A stretch of DNA of 43,527 nt from contig CAVHCX010000025.1 in NCBI GenBank assembly GCA_963634745.1, positions 1 through 43,527 on the forward strand. The letters are read 5' to 3'. Shown here one piece after another: positions 16,733 through 27,700 of the stretch. Under the pieces are notes generated by a model that saw only the letters and a list, made by a program, of their open reading frames with translations, was not told the DNA's origin and ran no database searches. Source of the DNA: CAKRJP01 sp963634745 (GTDB lineage Bacteria; Bacillota; Clostridia; Lachnospirales; Lachnospiraceae). Position 1 is the stretch's first letter, and each line of letters starts with the position of its first letter. The position numbers and the translations under genes are program-made.

Positions 16733-17542
16733 TTAGTTTCCTTCTCCTCCACTTTCAGTGTCGGTGATGCTTTGATTATCGGCGGTGGCTGTTTTTGATC
16801 CCTCTCCTGTCTTTAGGGGCAGGGGATTTCTTAGCTCTAGGACTTCTGTGTCTGTGGCTATGGGATCTTCTTGTTTCTTACCATCGGAATCGGTGGCATA
16901 TAGTTTTAAGGTGGCCTCTATGCTGGATACCTGCCCACTACTATCAGGGCTGGCCTTATAGTCGATCTCCAGATAGTTCTTCATATAGAAGCCTTCTCCG
17001 TAGACCTTTGCCACGGCTCTTGCCACAGGGGTCCCGTCTTTCTCACTAATATAGGTGCCGGTGCTTCCCTTTAGGCTGTAGTAGCGGCTTAAGAGTCTGC
17101 CGCTTGCTAGCTTTTCATAGCTTCCGCTTGGTTTGTCTCCTATATAGATGGCGGTTTCTTCTGCCCCCTCCTGGGATAGGACTTCTACGTAGCCTTCTGT
17201 GGTTTGAAATTCCAGGGTGGTTCCTTCTGTTACTCCCAGGGCATCCGGGGCAAATCCTTCTTTTTCGTAGATTTTTATATAGCCGGATGCGTCTTCTGTC
17301 ATGCCTCGAAGCTCTGTCATAACAGTATCTAGGATGGACTGGGCATATTGGGTCTTTTGTACTTTTACAAAGATCCTGCTGGCGGAGCTTAGGGCCGCCG
17401 CCGCCATGGCCATGAGGATGCTGATCAGTACTAAGGATACGATCAGCTCCACCAGGGTGGTTCCTCTTCGTCTGTTGGCTTTTAGCTTCTTAAAGGAAGC
17501 CTGCCTTTTGGATAGACCTGTCTTTTTCTTTGTCAGGATCAT
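16733..17542 (-). CDS. Minor pseudopilin (GspJ/PilW-like)
   Basis: 269 aa. A long basic leader (1-27) ends in a type III signal, RRRG^TTLVE, with Glu+5 and a hydrophobic helix (LIVSLVLISILMAMAAAAL). A large beta-rich globular domain follows, the proportions of GspJ/PilW-type minor pseudopilins. Its ATGA overlaps the stop of the upstream pseudopilin gene, showing tight co-translation. It likely forms part of the priming tip complex with the GspI-like, PilX-like and giant prepilins encoded just upstream. Exact class (J versus W) is inferred from size and order. Confidence 0.8.
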   Translation of the reverse strand: MILTKKKTGLSKRQASFKKLKANRRRGTTLVELIVSLVLISILMAMAAAALSSASRIFVKVQKTQYAQSILDTVMTELRGMTEDASGYIKIYEKEGFAPDALGVTEGTTLEFQTTEGYVEVLSQEGAEETAIYIGDKPSGSYEKLASGRLLSRYYSLKGSTGTYISEKDGTPVARAVAKVYGEGFYMKNYLEIDYKASPDSSGQVSSIEATLKLYATDSDGKKQEDPIATDTEVLELRNPLPLKTGEGSKTATADNQSITDTESGGEGN

Positions 17543-17955
17543 GAGCCACCTCCGTCCTCGGATGTGGGTTTAAATAGGGAGAAGCTGGTAGTTTGGTCTG
17601 CCCCCTGGCTGTCCTTATAGTTTACTTCTTTTTTTGCCAAGTCTACCTTTACAGCAAAGACTTGATTTCCTTTGACTGTCATGTCTGCATTGCTTGCGAT
17701 AAAGTTCATCTCTAAAGTACCGGATGGGCTTTCTGTGGCAGTTTGAAGACTTTCTAAAACCCTTGCATTTTCTGCCCGGATTTCTTTATTCTTGGTAAGA
17801 GCCCTGCTGCAGTAACTGATGGCTCCGTTTAGGATGGCTAGGAGGATTAGGAAGAGGAAGATACTTGCCATAACTTCCACCAGGGTCTCCCCGGCCTTGT
17901 CCTTTATTTTATCCTCTGCTTGCTTCTTCCCTCTGCCCTTTAGAATATTCATCAT
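17539..17955 (-). CDS. Minor pseudopilin (GspI/PilV-like)
   Basis: 138 aa. The signal is KDKAG^ETLVE with Glu+5, followed by VMASIFLFLILLAIL. The small globular domain and the position before the GspJ-like gene fit GspI/PilV. AAGGAG precedes the ATGATG start. The first mature residue would be Glu, not the usual Phe/Met, which PilD enzymes of Gram-positives can accept. It probably joins the tip-initiating minor pilin complex. Confidence 0.8.
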   Translation of the reverse strand: MMNILKGRGKKQAEDKIKDKAGETLVEVMASIFLFLILLAILNGAISYCSRALTKNKEIRAENARVLESLQTATESPSGTLEMNFIASNADMTVKGNQVFAVKVDLAKKEVNYKDSQGADQTTSFSLFKPTSEDGGGS

Positions 17956-17973
17956 ATCAAAAGCAGCTCCTTC

Positions 17974-18768
17974 CTAGAGGCGATTTTCTATAAATTTACT
18001 TAAGCTGGGAGAATTTGTAAGATACTCGTAGCTGATGGTTGCTCCATCCGGAATATCATATTTTGCCCCCGCCGTATTTCCTATCTTCCACTCCTTAGAG
18101 CTACTATCCCATACAATTCCTGTATCCTGGTATTTAAAACTTACGGAGTACTTTTCCTCCCGGGAAAATTCCTGGGTGTAGGTGTAGGAGATATCATCAT
18201 AATAGGATGTCACATCCAAAATCAAATTATATTGGCGGACGGTTGTATTCTCAATGCTTGTAATGGTAGCTGTATAATCGGTCCCACTCTTGACATTCTC
18301 AATGCTTCCACCCTTTAGGATGTTATCTGTATTCTCATCGGAATTGGTCTCCTTTTTTAGGGAAATGCTGATATTTCCATAGGAAGGATCATCCAAGGGG
18401 GACTCAAAGAGGTCACTTAGGTTGGCATCATCCAGGACGAAGTTGTAAGTGGTACTGGAACTATAGTCTGAATTATACTCAAGGTAGTGGGAACTATCAA
18501 GAAATTTGTTGGCAAAGGCATAAAAGCTTCCGGCCCCATCCTCTTTGCTCTCGTATTTTGTGAGCTCTTTTTCTAGGACCTGTCCATAGCTTTTAGCCAA
18601 TTGGTAGCACCGCTCCTCCTTGAGTCTTTGGTTTGATTGGGCCATGACCATGCCTGCGGCATAGACCATGGCGGCTGCAAATGCCACAAAGAAGGCAGAG
18701 ACACAGAGAACCAAAACCATGGATACTCCATTTTTTCTATTCTTTTTTATGCTCTGCCATCCTCGCAT
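17974..18768 (-). CDS. PilX/GspK-like minor pilin lacking Glu5
   Basis: 264 aa. The N-terminus KNRKNGVSMVLVLCVSAFF follows the PilX_N pattern: a Gly, then a hydrophobic helix, with no Glu at mature position 5. GspK and PilX proteins characteristically lack this residue and sit at the pilus tip. A globular domain of about 220 residues follows. It is 21 bp downstream of the giant prepilin gene and has AAGGAG before the ATG. By analogy to the GspI-J-K trimer, it should cap the pilus or bind the giant subunit. Confidence 0.7.
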   Translation of the reverse strand: MRGWQSIKKNRKNGVSMVLVLCVSAFFVAFAAAMVYAAGMVMAQSNQRLKEERCYQLAKSYGQVLEKELTKYESKEDGAGSFYAFANKFLDSSHYLEYNSDYSSSTTYNFVLDDANLSDLFESPLDDPSYGNISISLKKETNSDENTDNILKGGSIENVKSGTDYTATITSIENTTVRQYNLILDVTSYYDDISYTYTQEFSREEKYSVSFKYQDTGIVWDSSSKEWKIGNTAGAKYDIPDGATISYEYLTNSPSLSKFIENRL

Positions 18769-18789
18769 GCACTACTCCTTGTTTTTAAT

Positions 18790-21700
18790 TTATTTTTTCC
18801 ACTCAATGGTCATTGCATCAGACCTTACAAAGGTCTGGCTCTTTTGCTCTTGTTCTTCCTTATCATCCGGAACATTCGCAGAAACATTGGTATAGGCTTC
18901 TAGCTTGGTGGAAATACTAAAGTCATCGTTGCTTACCTGGCTGTCATCAGCCGCCTTCATGTCTGTCACATCCGGAAGCATCAAGCGGTAGCTGTAGGTT
19001 CCATCCTCTGTCTTTTGGACCTGAAGGCTGGTAGCCAGGTTTAGGCTATAAACCGGGGTGCTTCCATCCGCCGCCGTATAGGTTCCGGTCGCTTTTACGC
19101 TGTAGTCCGGGATCTCAAAGATATGGGTAATCTCTGTCTCCTTGGTCCCTTCCGGAAGGTCTTGTGGGGTCTCGTCTATGGATACCCACTTCCATACGGT
19201 TTTTGTCTCTGTGTCACTGATCTTTTCTTCTACAGCCCTCCATACCTGCACTTTTAGGCCATCACTTGCTTCTAGGAAGCGAAGTTTTGTTTCTATATTC
19301 TTCTTGCCACTGGACTGGCTGGAATCTGTAATCTGGCCTGTAAGATTTACTTCGTAGACATCGCCGCAGAAGACACTCTCCCAGGCAAGGTAGGTTCTCT
19401 TTGCCGTCCAGGGCTCATCCTGGCCCGGAACCTCCGGTGTGGTCTGAACACTTGCTGTAAACTGGCTTTCCTCTTCCACCTCTGATCCAATCTGAGGCGC
19501 TTTTAGCTGTACATAAGGGAGCCTGTAGACATCTGATTTGACCCACTTGGAACTTACACTTCCTGCCCCTGAGGAGATTCGTCCATAGAAGACGATCCAT
19601 TTTCCTGCATATTTTGTGGACAGGCCAAAGCTGTGACTGTATTTTGTGGAGCTGTTAGCATCCATCTGGGCTACAGACTCTTCCAGAGGATACTTAAGCT
19701 CATAGGCACTTCCCGGATCTGTATCGGTGGCCTTATTGGCATCTGCCTCAGTGTCGTATACATAGGCCTTTAAAAGGTAGGCACTTCCTCCCGGAGGTAT
19801 GCTGTCCTTGTCTGCTGTTAAGCTTACGGTCAGGCCTCCGTCTTCAAAATCATCTGCCTCTAAATATTCCGCGGAATCATAGGTCCAGCCGACATGCCAG
19901 GTGACATTTGGCGGATCGATTCGTTTAGGAATCTCAAGCTCATAGCTGATACCACTGACGCTGTCTAGGTAGTTGCCGGCGGCATCTGCCTTTGCGACCA
20001 GATAGATCACGACTCGCTTTCCTGCATATTTTTCCAGGTTGACGGACATGCTGTAGCTTCCGTCTTTGATTGCACTTACCGGAACTTCCTCTCCTAACTT
20101 CTCAGCACTGGTAAGACTTCCTGTCTCTGCATAGGTTTGAATATAGGCCTGATATCCGCTGCATCCTTCTTCTGAGGCAAGTGGGGACCAGCTGATCTCA
20201 TAATCCAGTTCGTTCTCATCTTGGATCTCGACTGCCGGCTGTCCTACTTGTTTTAGCCGCTGTTTTACTTCAAAGGTCTCTGTCGAAGAAAGACCGATTT
20301 GTTTTTTAGACGCGTCACCGATTCTTGTTACCTTTAGTTTTACCTTCTTGTAATTCCAATCGCTTCCGTCGATCTTTAAGGTCTTCTTTGTTGCATTCGT
20401 ATAGGCGGCACTGGTATCAATGGTAACTTCCCTGTCATTTGCATCGATTCCCACTAGGGATACCTGGTATTTTGCCGAGGTATCGGTCTGCTTGCTATCC
20501 CAGGAGAAGCTATAAATCAGGTTACCCTGGGCATCTTGGCTTGGTGCAAGTACGCCTTCTTTGGAATCAATCTTTGGTGCCGCAAGCCAGCTAAATAGCT
20601 TGTCTGACTCATACTTATAATTATCAAAGTAACTAGCAAAGGACTCTAAGGCAGTACTGAATTGATACTTCCAGGTCTCCTTGTCATCTTCTACAGACTC
20701 CAGGATCTTAACATTGGCATCCGCCTTCTTGGTTACATCATAATAGGTATAAACCGGTCCTAAACCGGACTCGGCATACCAGATGCGAATCTTGAGATTC
20801 GTCGCCTTGCTTATATAGTCCGGCAAGTCTGTAAAGCTAGCGCTTGCCTTTCCATTGGCGACGGTTAAGATATCTGTCTGGGCAAATACCACATTATCTT
20901 CCCCATTCCAGCTGCCTATAAGTTCTGCCCGATAAATCGGTGGGGTGTCTATATTTCCTGTACTAGATCCGTCCAACTCGATGTTGACGCTCAGGTTGTC
21001 TATGGTCTCTCCGCTTATGGTCACCTTTGGAGTGGCCTGCGGCGTCCAGGTCTGTAAGGTAATGGACGGCCTGTACTTAGGCAGGTATACCGGGATGGAC
21101 TTTAAGGAGGAGCTCTCATAGCCTGTGCCGCTTGCCTGGGCCGTCATCTGATAGGTGCCGGCAGTCATGCTGGCGGTCTTGGTCGGATTTTCTTCGCTCA
21201 AGGTTACGGTTGCAGCCCCCTGAACATTTACCTTGACCTGCCATCCGGAATACTCTTTATATGCATCCAGATTATTTAAGCTAAATCGGTAAGCATAATT
21301 AGTGGCTGTATCGCCATAAGTGCTGCTGCCTGTTCGAACCAATTCTACCTTCACATCCGGTGTAGGAAGGACCTCTTGGGTCTGGTTTACCAAAGCTTCT
21401 ACCCAATCTGAGGCTTCTACATCATCGAACATACTAACCGCTTGCACGCTGACCGTAAGCTTACCCGACAGATCTTCCGGAAGGTCAAAGCTTCCGGATT
21501 CAGTATATAACTGGTAGATCTTCTCATTGCTGCCGTCGGATACCTTGATATTGTATTGGAAAGGATTGCACTTTTCGCCTTTTAAGGCACCCGGCAGATC
21601 TTTTGCTTTTATATCAAGCGTGATCTTTCCATTCTTAATGCTTGCGGATGCACTCGCCGGTGCCAAAATCTTTGAATCTACGATTCCTTCTATGCTTCGA

Positions 21701-24700
21701 TAGCCTTCTCTTGCAAGCTTATAAAAGTCACTGTCCTTTGCAAGCATCTGATTCCAAACCTGGGAATAAGTGGTATAGCTATCGTCCAGATAGAATAATA
21801 CCTTTCCAACCGCATTACTTGTATTATCTTTTGCTACAATATAGCCTGACGGCATAATGGTTGCCCAATGATCATTTATGGTAGAACCCTTATAGATTGT
21901 GGCAATAAAGAAGCGGTTTTTGGTCTTGTCTGTCAGTAAAAACTCATACTGGGCATATTGTTCGGATAGTTCAGACTGTCCATTATTGATTGTATTTGCA
22001 CCGGAACTATAATCCGGACTTGTATTATTATAATCCAATTTCACCTTCGGGAACTGCCAACCATAATTCGAATCATTTTCCTGGGCAAAATAGTTATTTG
22101 CTCGATTTTCCTCTTTTATGTTGGAGGCATATCCTCTCCAAGTTGCAAAAGAATAGATGGGGTGATTTTGCTGGTTGTAATAGCCACTGCTTCGGTTTAC
22201 GGAATAGCAATTCGTAACCGTTGTATTCTGACACCCCGTCGTTCCATATCGATCTCCAAAAATACCGGATCCAAATTGGACGCCCTGTAATTTATTGGCA
22301 TAATTCTGACAGCGTTCGATTCGAATTTCTACATTCTGTGTGGATTTAATAATATTATCACCATTCGGATTATCACAAGATAAAAATCCAAAAATTCCTG
22401 ACGCCATAGATGCGGAATAAATTTCTACCCCCGGGCCATTGACACAATCTAAAATCTGAATGCTAAAGGATTGTCCATTCGCCTGCTTATCGGAATAATA
22501 GGTGGTTACATTTCCCAGAATACCCGCACTGTCATTGGCACTGTTTCCGGTTCCCTTTCCACCTCTTCCATAGATATTTCCGAAGTTTCCGCAGCCGATG
22601 ATATTATACTCATTCTCCTCATAGGCATGATAGAGCTGGGCAACGATTCCTCCGGAAGCACCGACCCAGCCGGCTGAATAGGTGGTCTGTAGGTTTCCAT
22701 AGTTGCGGCAATTTTTGATATTACCGCCGGAACCGGTCCACTGGCCCATGATTCCTCCGGAATAGTGGGTCTTATAGCAATATACGGTTCCATAGTTGAT
22801 GCAGCGGTCTATGGTCCAACCGGAATTTGTAGAGTTATTCTGGTTTCCGATAATTCCTCCGGCAAAACGGTTGGTGACTGTGCTCTTTAGCTGACGGCCT
22901 ACAAAGGCACCATTGATCAGGCGATCCAAATCCTTCTCCGACTCGTTCATCCCGATAATTCCACCGGTACCAACTCCAAGAGCCTCGGACTTGTTATTTA
23001 AAAACCACTTGCCAGATACACAGGAGCTGATACTTCCTGTAGTTCCATTGTAGGCTGTAATTCCGCCAAGGTTTCCGTTGCTCTCCATGATAAGTTCGAG
23101 GCGGTCCTTGGTCACGCTCGTGTTATCGTTATAGTTTAAATCTTCAATATTGCTATTATCTTTCCAAGCTACATACCTGCTATCCGCACTCAGTCCCTGA
23201 CTTTTTACATTCTTTTCCAGGTCATCTAAGGATTCTGCCTCGGACATAATGGCTCCTGTATAGGCACTTCCTGACAGCTCAATATTACCCTTATTAAAGC
23301 CTGCCACTCCACCTAACATACCATAAGATGCTGTAAAACTACTCTCAGAATTATTGTCCAGGATACATCCTGTAATAGATGCATCTTCCTCATTCTTTCC
23401 GACGATTCCTCCGGCATGGCTTGCCAGGGATTCTTTCTGGGCTGCGGTACTGGTGCTGGTTGCGGTATAAACGCCCTTGATAGTCATATTGATCAGACCG
23501 ACACTGCAGTTTTCTAAGGTTGCCTTGGTCTCATTGATTCCTGCAATTCCTCCGTAGCAGTTGCCGGCCGCACCGGATTTTTCACTGATTGAACCGGAGA
23601 ATCTGGAAGCTTTTACGCTTCCTGCATTGTCTCCTACGATTCCACCCAGATAACGATAATCGGTAAAATCCTTAAAACTTGCGGCATTGTTGGCCTCGAC
23701 GCTTACCTGGTCAATGCTTCCTATCTGGCTATTTTGGCCTACAGCGCCACCTACCGTGAGACTGCTTTGGTTACTCTCAATGAGGGGGATGTTTTTAATT
23801 ATATAAGACTCTGAATTTTTAAGGCTTCCCTCATTTCTACCTACAATGCCGCCAAAGATGCTTGCATCTCCTTTTAGGAGAACCTTTGCATCTTCCACGC
23901 CACTGTCAGTGACGCTTCCGGTATTTATAGCACAGATTCCACCTAAGACTTCGGTCCCCAGGCTGTAGATTTCTGTGGTATTGCCACTGCCGCTTCCCAC
24001 CAGGCAGTTTGAAATCCTTCCGGCATTTCTTGCCACAATTCCTCCGGCATAGCCGTCATTGCTCTGGACATTTCCATAATTCTTGCAATCTTCAATGGTC
24101 TTGTCTGCACTGACATTTGTAGCTGTAATTCCGCCGGCATCTCCTGCATCTGCAGTCACATGCTTGGACCGGTTGATGGCCTTTTTAATGTCACCATTGG
24201 TAATTCCTACAATTCCACCGACCACTCCCTGGGATGCCCGAACTAGGTTTGCCTGACAGGTAATATAGAAGTTATTCTCTTCACTTCCCAGGTTTCCACT
24301 GTTGGATCCTATGATGCCTCCAACCTCTTCATAGCCATTGATGCTTACCACCTGGCCAACGACTACTTCTTCGGATGCTGTAGATTTAGCTACATTGAGG
24401 CTTCCTGTGCTTTCATTTTCCCCGATCAAACCACCTACCTGGCTTCCGCTGGATGTGATGGTCTGCATGGTAGAATTTTTATAAGCGGTTGCATATACTT
24501 CTCCGCCATTTCTTCCAACCAGGCCGCCGATGCGGTCCCCGGATGCGGATATATTGGCATAGCTTACGTCATCTTTCAGTATAGCATTTTCAAGGTTCCA
24601 GCCTACTATTCCTCCGATATTATTCTTACCGGAGATGGTCTTTGAAGAAGCCGTGCTGCAGTTTTGAATCAAGCCTGTTTTATAAGTAATCTGTCCATAA

Positions 24701-27700
24701 TTTTTGTCCGTGTCAGCTTGCGCTTCAAGGTCGCAGGCATTGATGCCGGCGATGCCTCCCAGGTAATTAAGAGTAGCATTTCCAAAATGCTCACTCAAGC
24801 TACAGTTTACTACCAGGCCGGTATTTAAACCAACCACGCCACCGATTCCGGAATATCCGGACATGCTTCCCGTGTTGGTACAGTGGTCGATGACCTGGTT
24901 CTTTAGGTTGGCACCGATGATACCTCCTACCATATGAAGGCTTGTATCATCTCCCTGGCTTCCTCCGGCTTCTGCCTCTGTGAAGACTTCCAGGCTTACC
25001 GTCTTTTCCTCTCCGGAAATATTGGAAATATTTCCCGAGTTTTTGCAGTCTTTAATCACCAGTTTGGAATTCTTCTCACAGTAACCTAAGATTCCTCCGG
25101 CATAAATATTGGCCTTGATTGGAATGTTATTGGATTCTTGGGTTAGACTACTGCTATTATTTCCACTGGCTGTGATCGTCAAAGTATGGTCATTGTTAGA
25201 TTCTACGACCGAGGTCGGAGCGTTGATAGCATCTAAGCCCGGAAGCAACTGGTCCTTATTTGCCTCTAAGGATGTAAGGATAGAAGCATTATCTTCCGTC
25301 AATTGTCCTGCCCCATAGGTTCTTTGGTATCCGATCAGTCCACCGCAGAAGGCATCTGCCGTGATAGATCCCAAGGCATTGTCTGACTGAAAGCCATCCA
25401 TCGTGACATCATCTGAAAGGTTGACAAGATTGGCCCCGATGCAGCCACCGACATAGTAGCGGCCCTTAACGCTTCTTGGCTGAATGGTCAGATTCGTTCT
25501 TAAAAGGGACTCTGATGCGTTAAAGCCGAAGCCGCCTCCCACGCAGTCCTCATAGCCGTAGATTCGTCCGCCGATCAGACTATACTCTACATCCAGGCTT
25601 CCGCTGATATCATTGAAGCCTGCAATTCCTCCTACATAGTTCTTTCCAATTACAATACTGGAGACAGATTTTACGGTAATAGCCTCGCTGGCTGCGTCAA
25701 ATTTTATGGCTCCGTTATTGTATCCGGCAATTCCACCCGCATAGTCTGCCTTGGCATCCCAGGTGCTTGTGATCATATAGAAGATAGAATTGTCATAATC
25801 CGATAGATAGCTGGCACAGTCCTCAATGGTAGAATCCTTGCCATTGTATCCGACAATTCCCCCTACGTATTTTTCGTAGGCTGCCGTGACACCATTGTTG
25901 ATACAGTCTTTCAAAACAGTACCACCCTGGTTTAGGCCGGTAAGACCTCCTACATAATTATTTCCGATTACATAGCTGGCATTGACAGTGGCTCCCTTTC
26001 CGCTCTCTGTCCGTGTCTGGATGGCCTCTGTCAGGCTGCCTCCAAGGCCGCCTGCAATTCCTCCCACGTAATCATTTCCTAAAATATATCCGTTTTTCTC
26101 GGTAGAGCAATTGGCTAGGAGGGTATCCTTAGCATAGCCTGCAATTCCTCCCACGTAGTCTCCTAAGAGGTATTGGTCTTTTTCGTCCACATGATCTGAA
26201 TAAGAGAAGTTATCCCCCCGGCCGGAAGCACTGCTTACATTATAGAGTAAGGCATGGTCTGCATAGCCTACGATACCGCCAAAGTAATTTCCTTCGGCTG
26301 TATCTTTATCCTTATCATCCGATGTACAGCGAACAAGACTTTCGCTTTTGCAGTCGATTACATTGGCCAGGTCTTTTAGGCCGGCTACATCTGCATTTTC
26401 ATATTCTTCAGCTGTAAGATCACTTTCTAAGAGTCCAACGATTCCTCCCGCATAGCGATTGGAGGAAATCTCCATGCTGCTGCTGCAGGAATCAATCCTT
26501 GACTTTTGCTTTTGTCCATCTTTTTCTAGATGGGCATAGCCTACAATTCCGCCCACACCGGCAAGCTGTCCGTTCTTCTCCTGTGGCAGGGTCACTGTCA
26601 TCTTACCCTCGGTACTTAAGTCCTTAAGCCCCGCCGAAGAAGTCAGGGAGTTTAGCTTATCATTTCCGCTTACCTTGGCAAGAGCCCCAACCAAAGAGCC
26701 CACACATAGGTAATCTGCCGTATCGTCACTTAAATTTGCTTCTAAGACTGCATGAGCCTTTTTACTGCTAGAAACTGTCAGGGATACTCCCTCCAGGCTT
26801 CCCTCACTTCTTCCGGCCAGGATTCCGACTCCTCGCAGGGAATTTAAATCTCCCAGAGAAGAAGTTTTGCTTGTTCCTATGCTAAGGCTTGGGTCCTTGA
26901 AGCTTATATTTTTAACACTACCCTCAATCTCACCAAAGAGGCCCAGATACTGGGTCGCCTTTTGGCCCAGGGTCCCAGCTGTCTTATCAACCACTACCGA
27001 CTCTTCATTTAAATAAAGATTACTGATCAGGGTCTGACTGCCCTTGCCGGTCAGGCTATATTTTGCAGGCAGGTCCGAAATAGTTGGGAAGCCCACCTGA
27101 CTATCAGAGGAGCTTTCCTTCCAGGTTAATTTTTGCAAGGTCCCTCCGGCTTTTGTTTTCTCTGACTTAAAATCATAGACTCCGGTTCCTGCGCTGGCCC
27201 AGTCCATGTTCTTATTACTTAGGCTAAAGTTGGTTGTATTTCTTTTATTGTCCTTTAGGCCTTTTTCATAATAGCGAATATTGGACAGGTGACGGAAGGC
27301 AGTCACTGTAGCTGTCTTGTCTTTACCGGTCAGGTCTGTATCATCTCCAAACATAGAATTGGCTGTATTGGATTTTACCTGCTCACTGTCCCGGTACTCT
27401 AGGGTAGATGTAAGAGGCTGGCTTCCTGAATAAGCCGTCGCCTTGACCTTGGCATAAATATTCTGAGGGTTGGAAAGGTCACTTGCCACGGATGAGAGTC
27501 TGGTGATACTCATGCTGGATGTCTTTAGTAAATCATTTCCTGTGGAAGTAGTGCCTGTCTCTTGGTCTAAGGTCGCCTGGACTTTGGCAGACATCATGGC
27601 ATCCAATACTAAAGAAAATTTGTTATCACTGTAGGTGACTGGGAACTGCCAGGTCCCTTTATCCTTTCCGCTGGCATCTTTCACAGTAAGGCTTGCCATG

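Noticed and set aside
21642..22793. Frames on the opposite strand and in other frames inside the giant gene
   Set aside because: They are short, lack ribosome sites and family features, and lie wholly within a convincing coding sequence.
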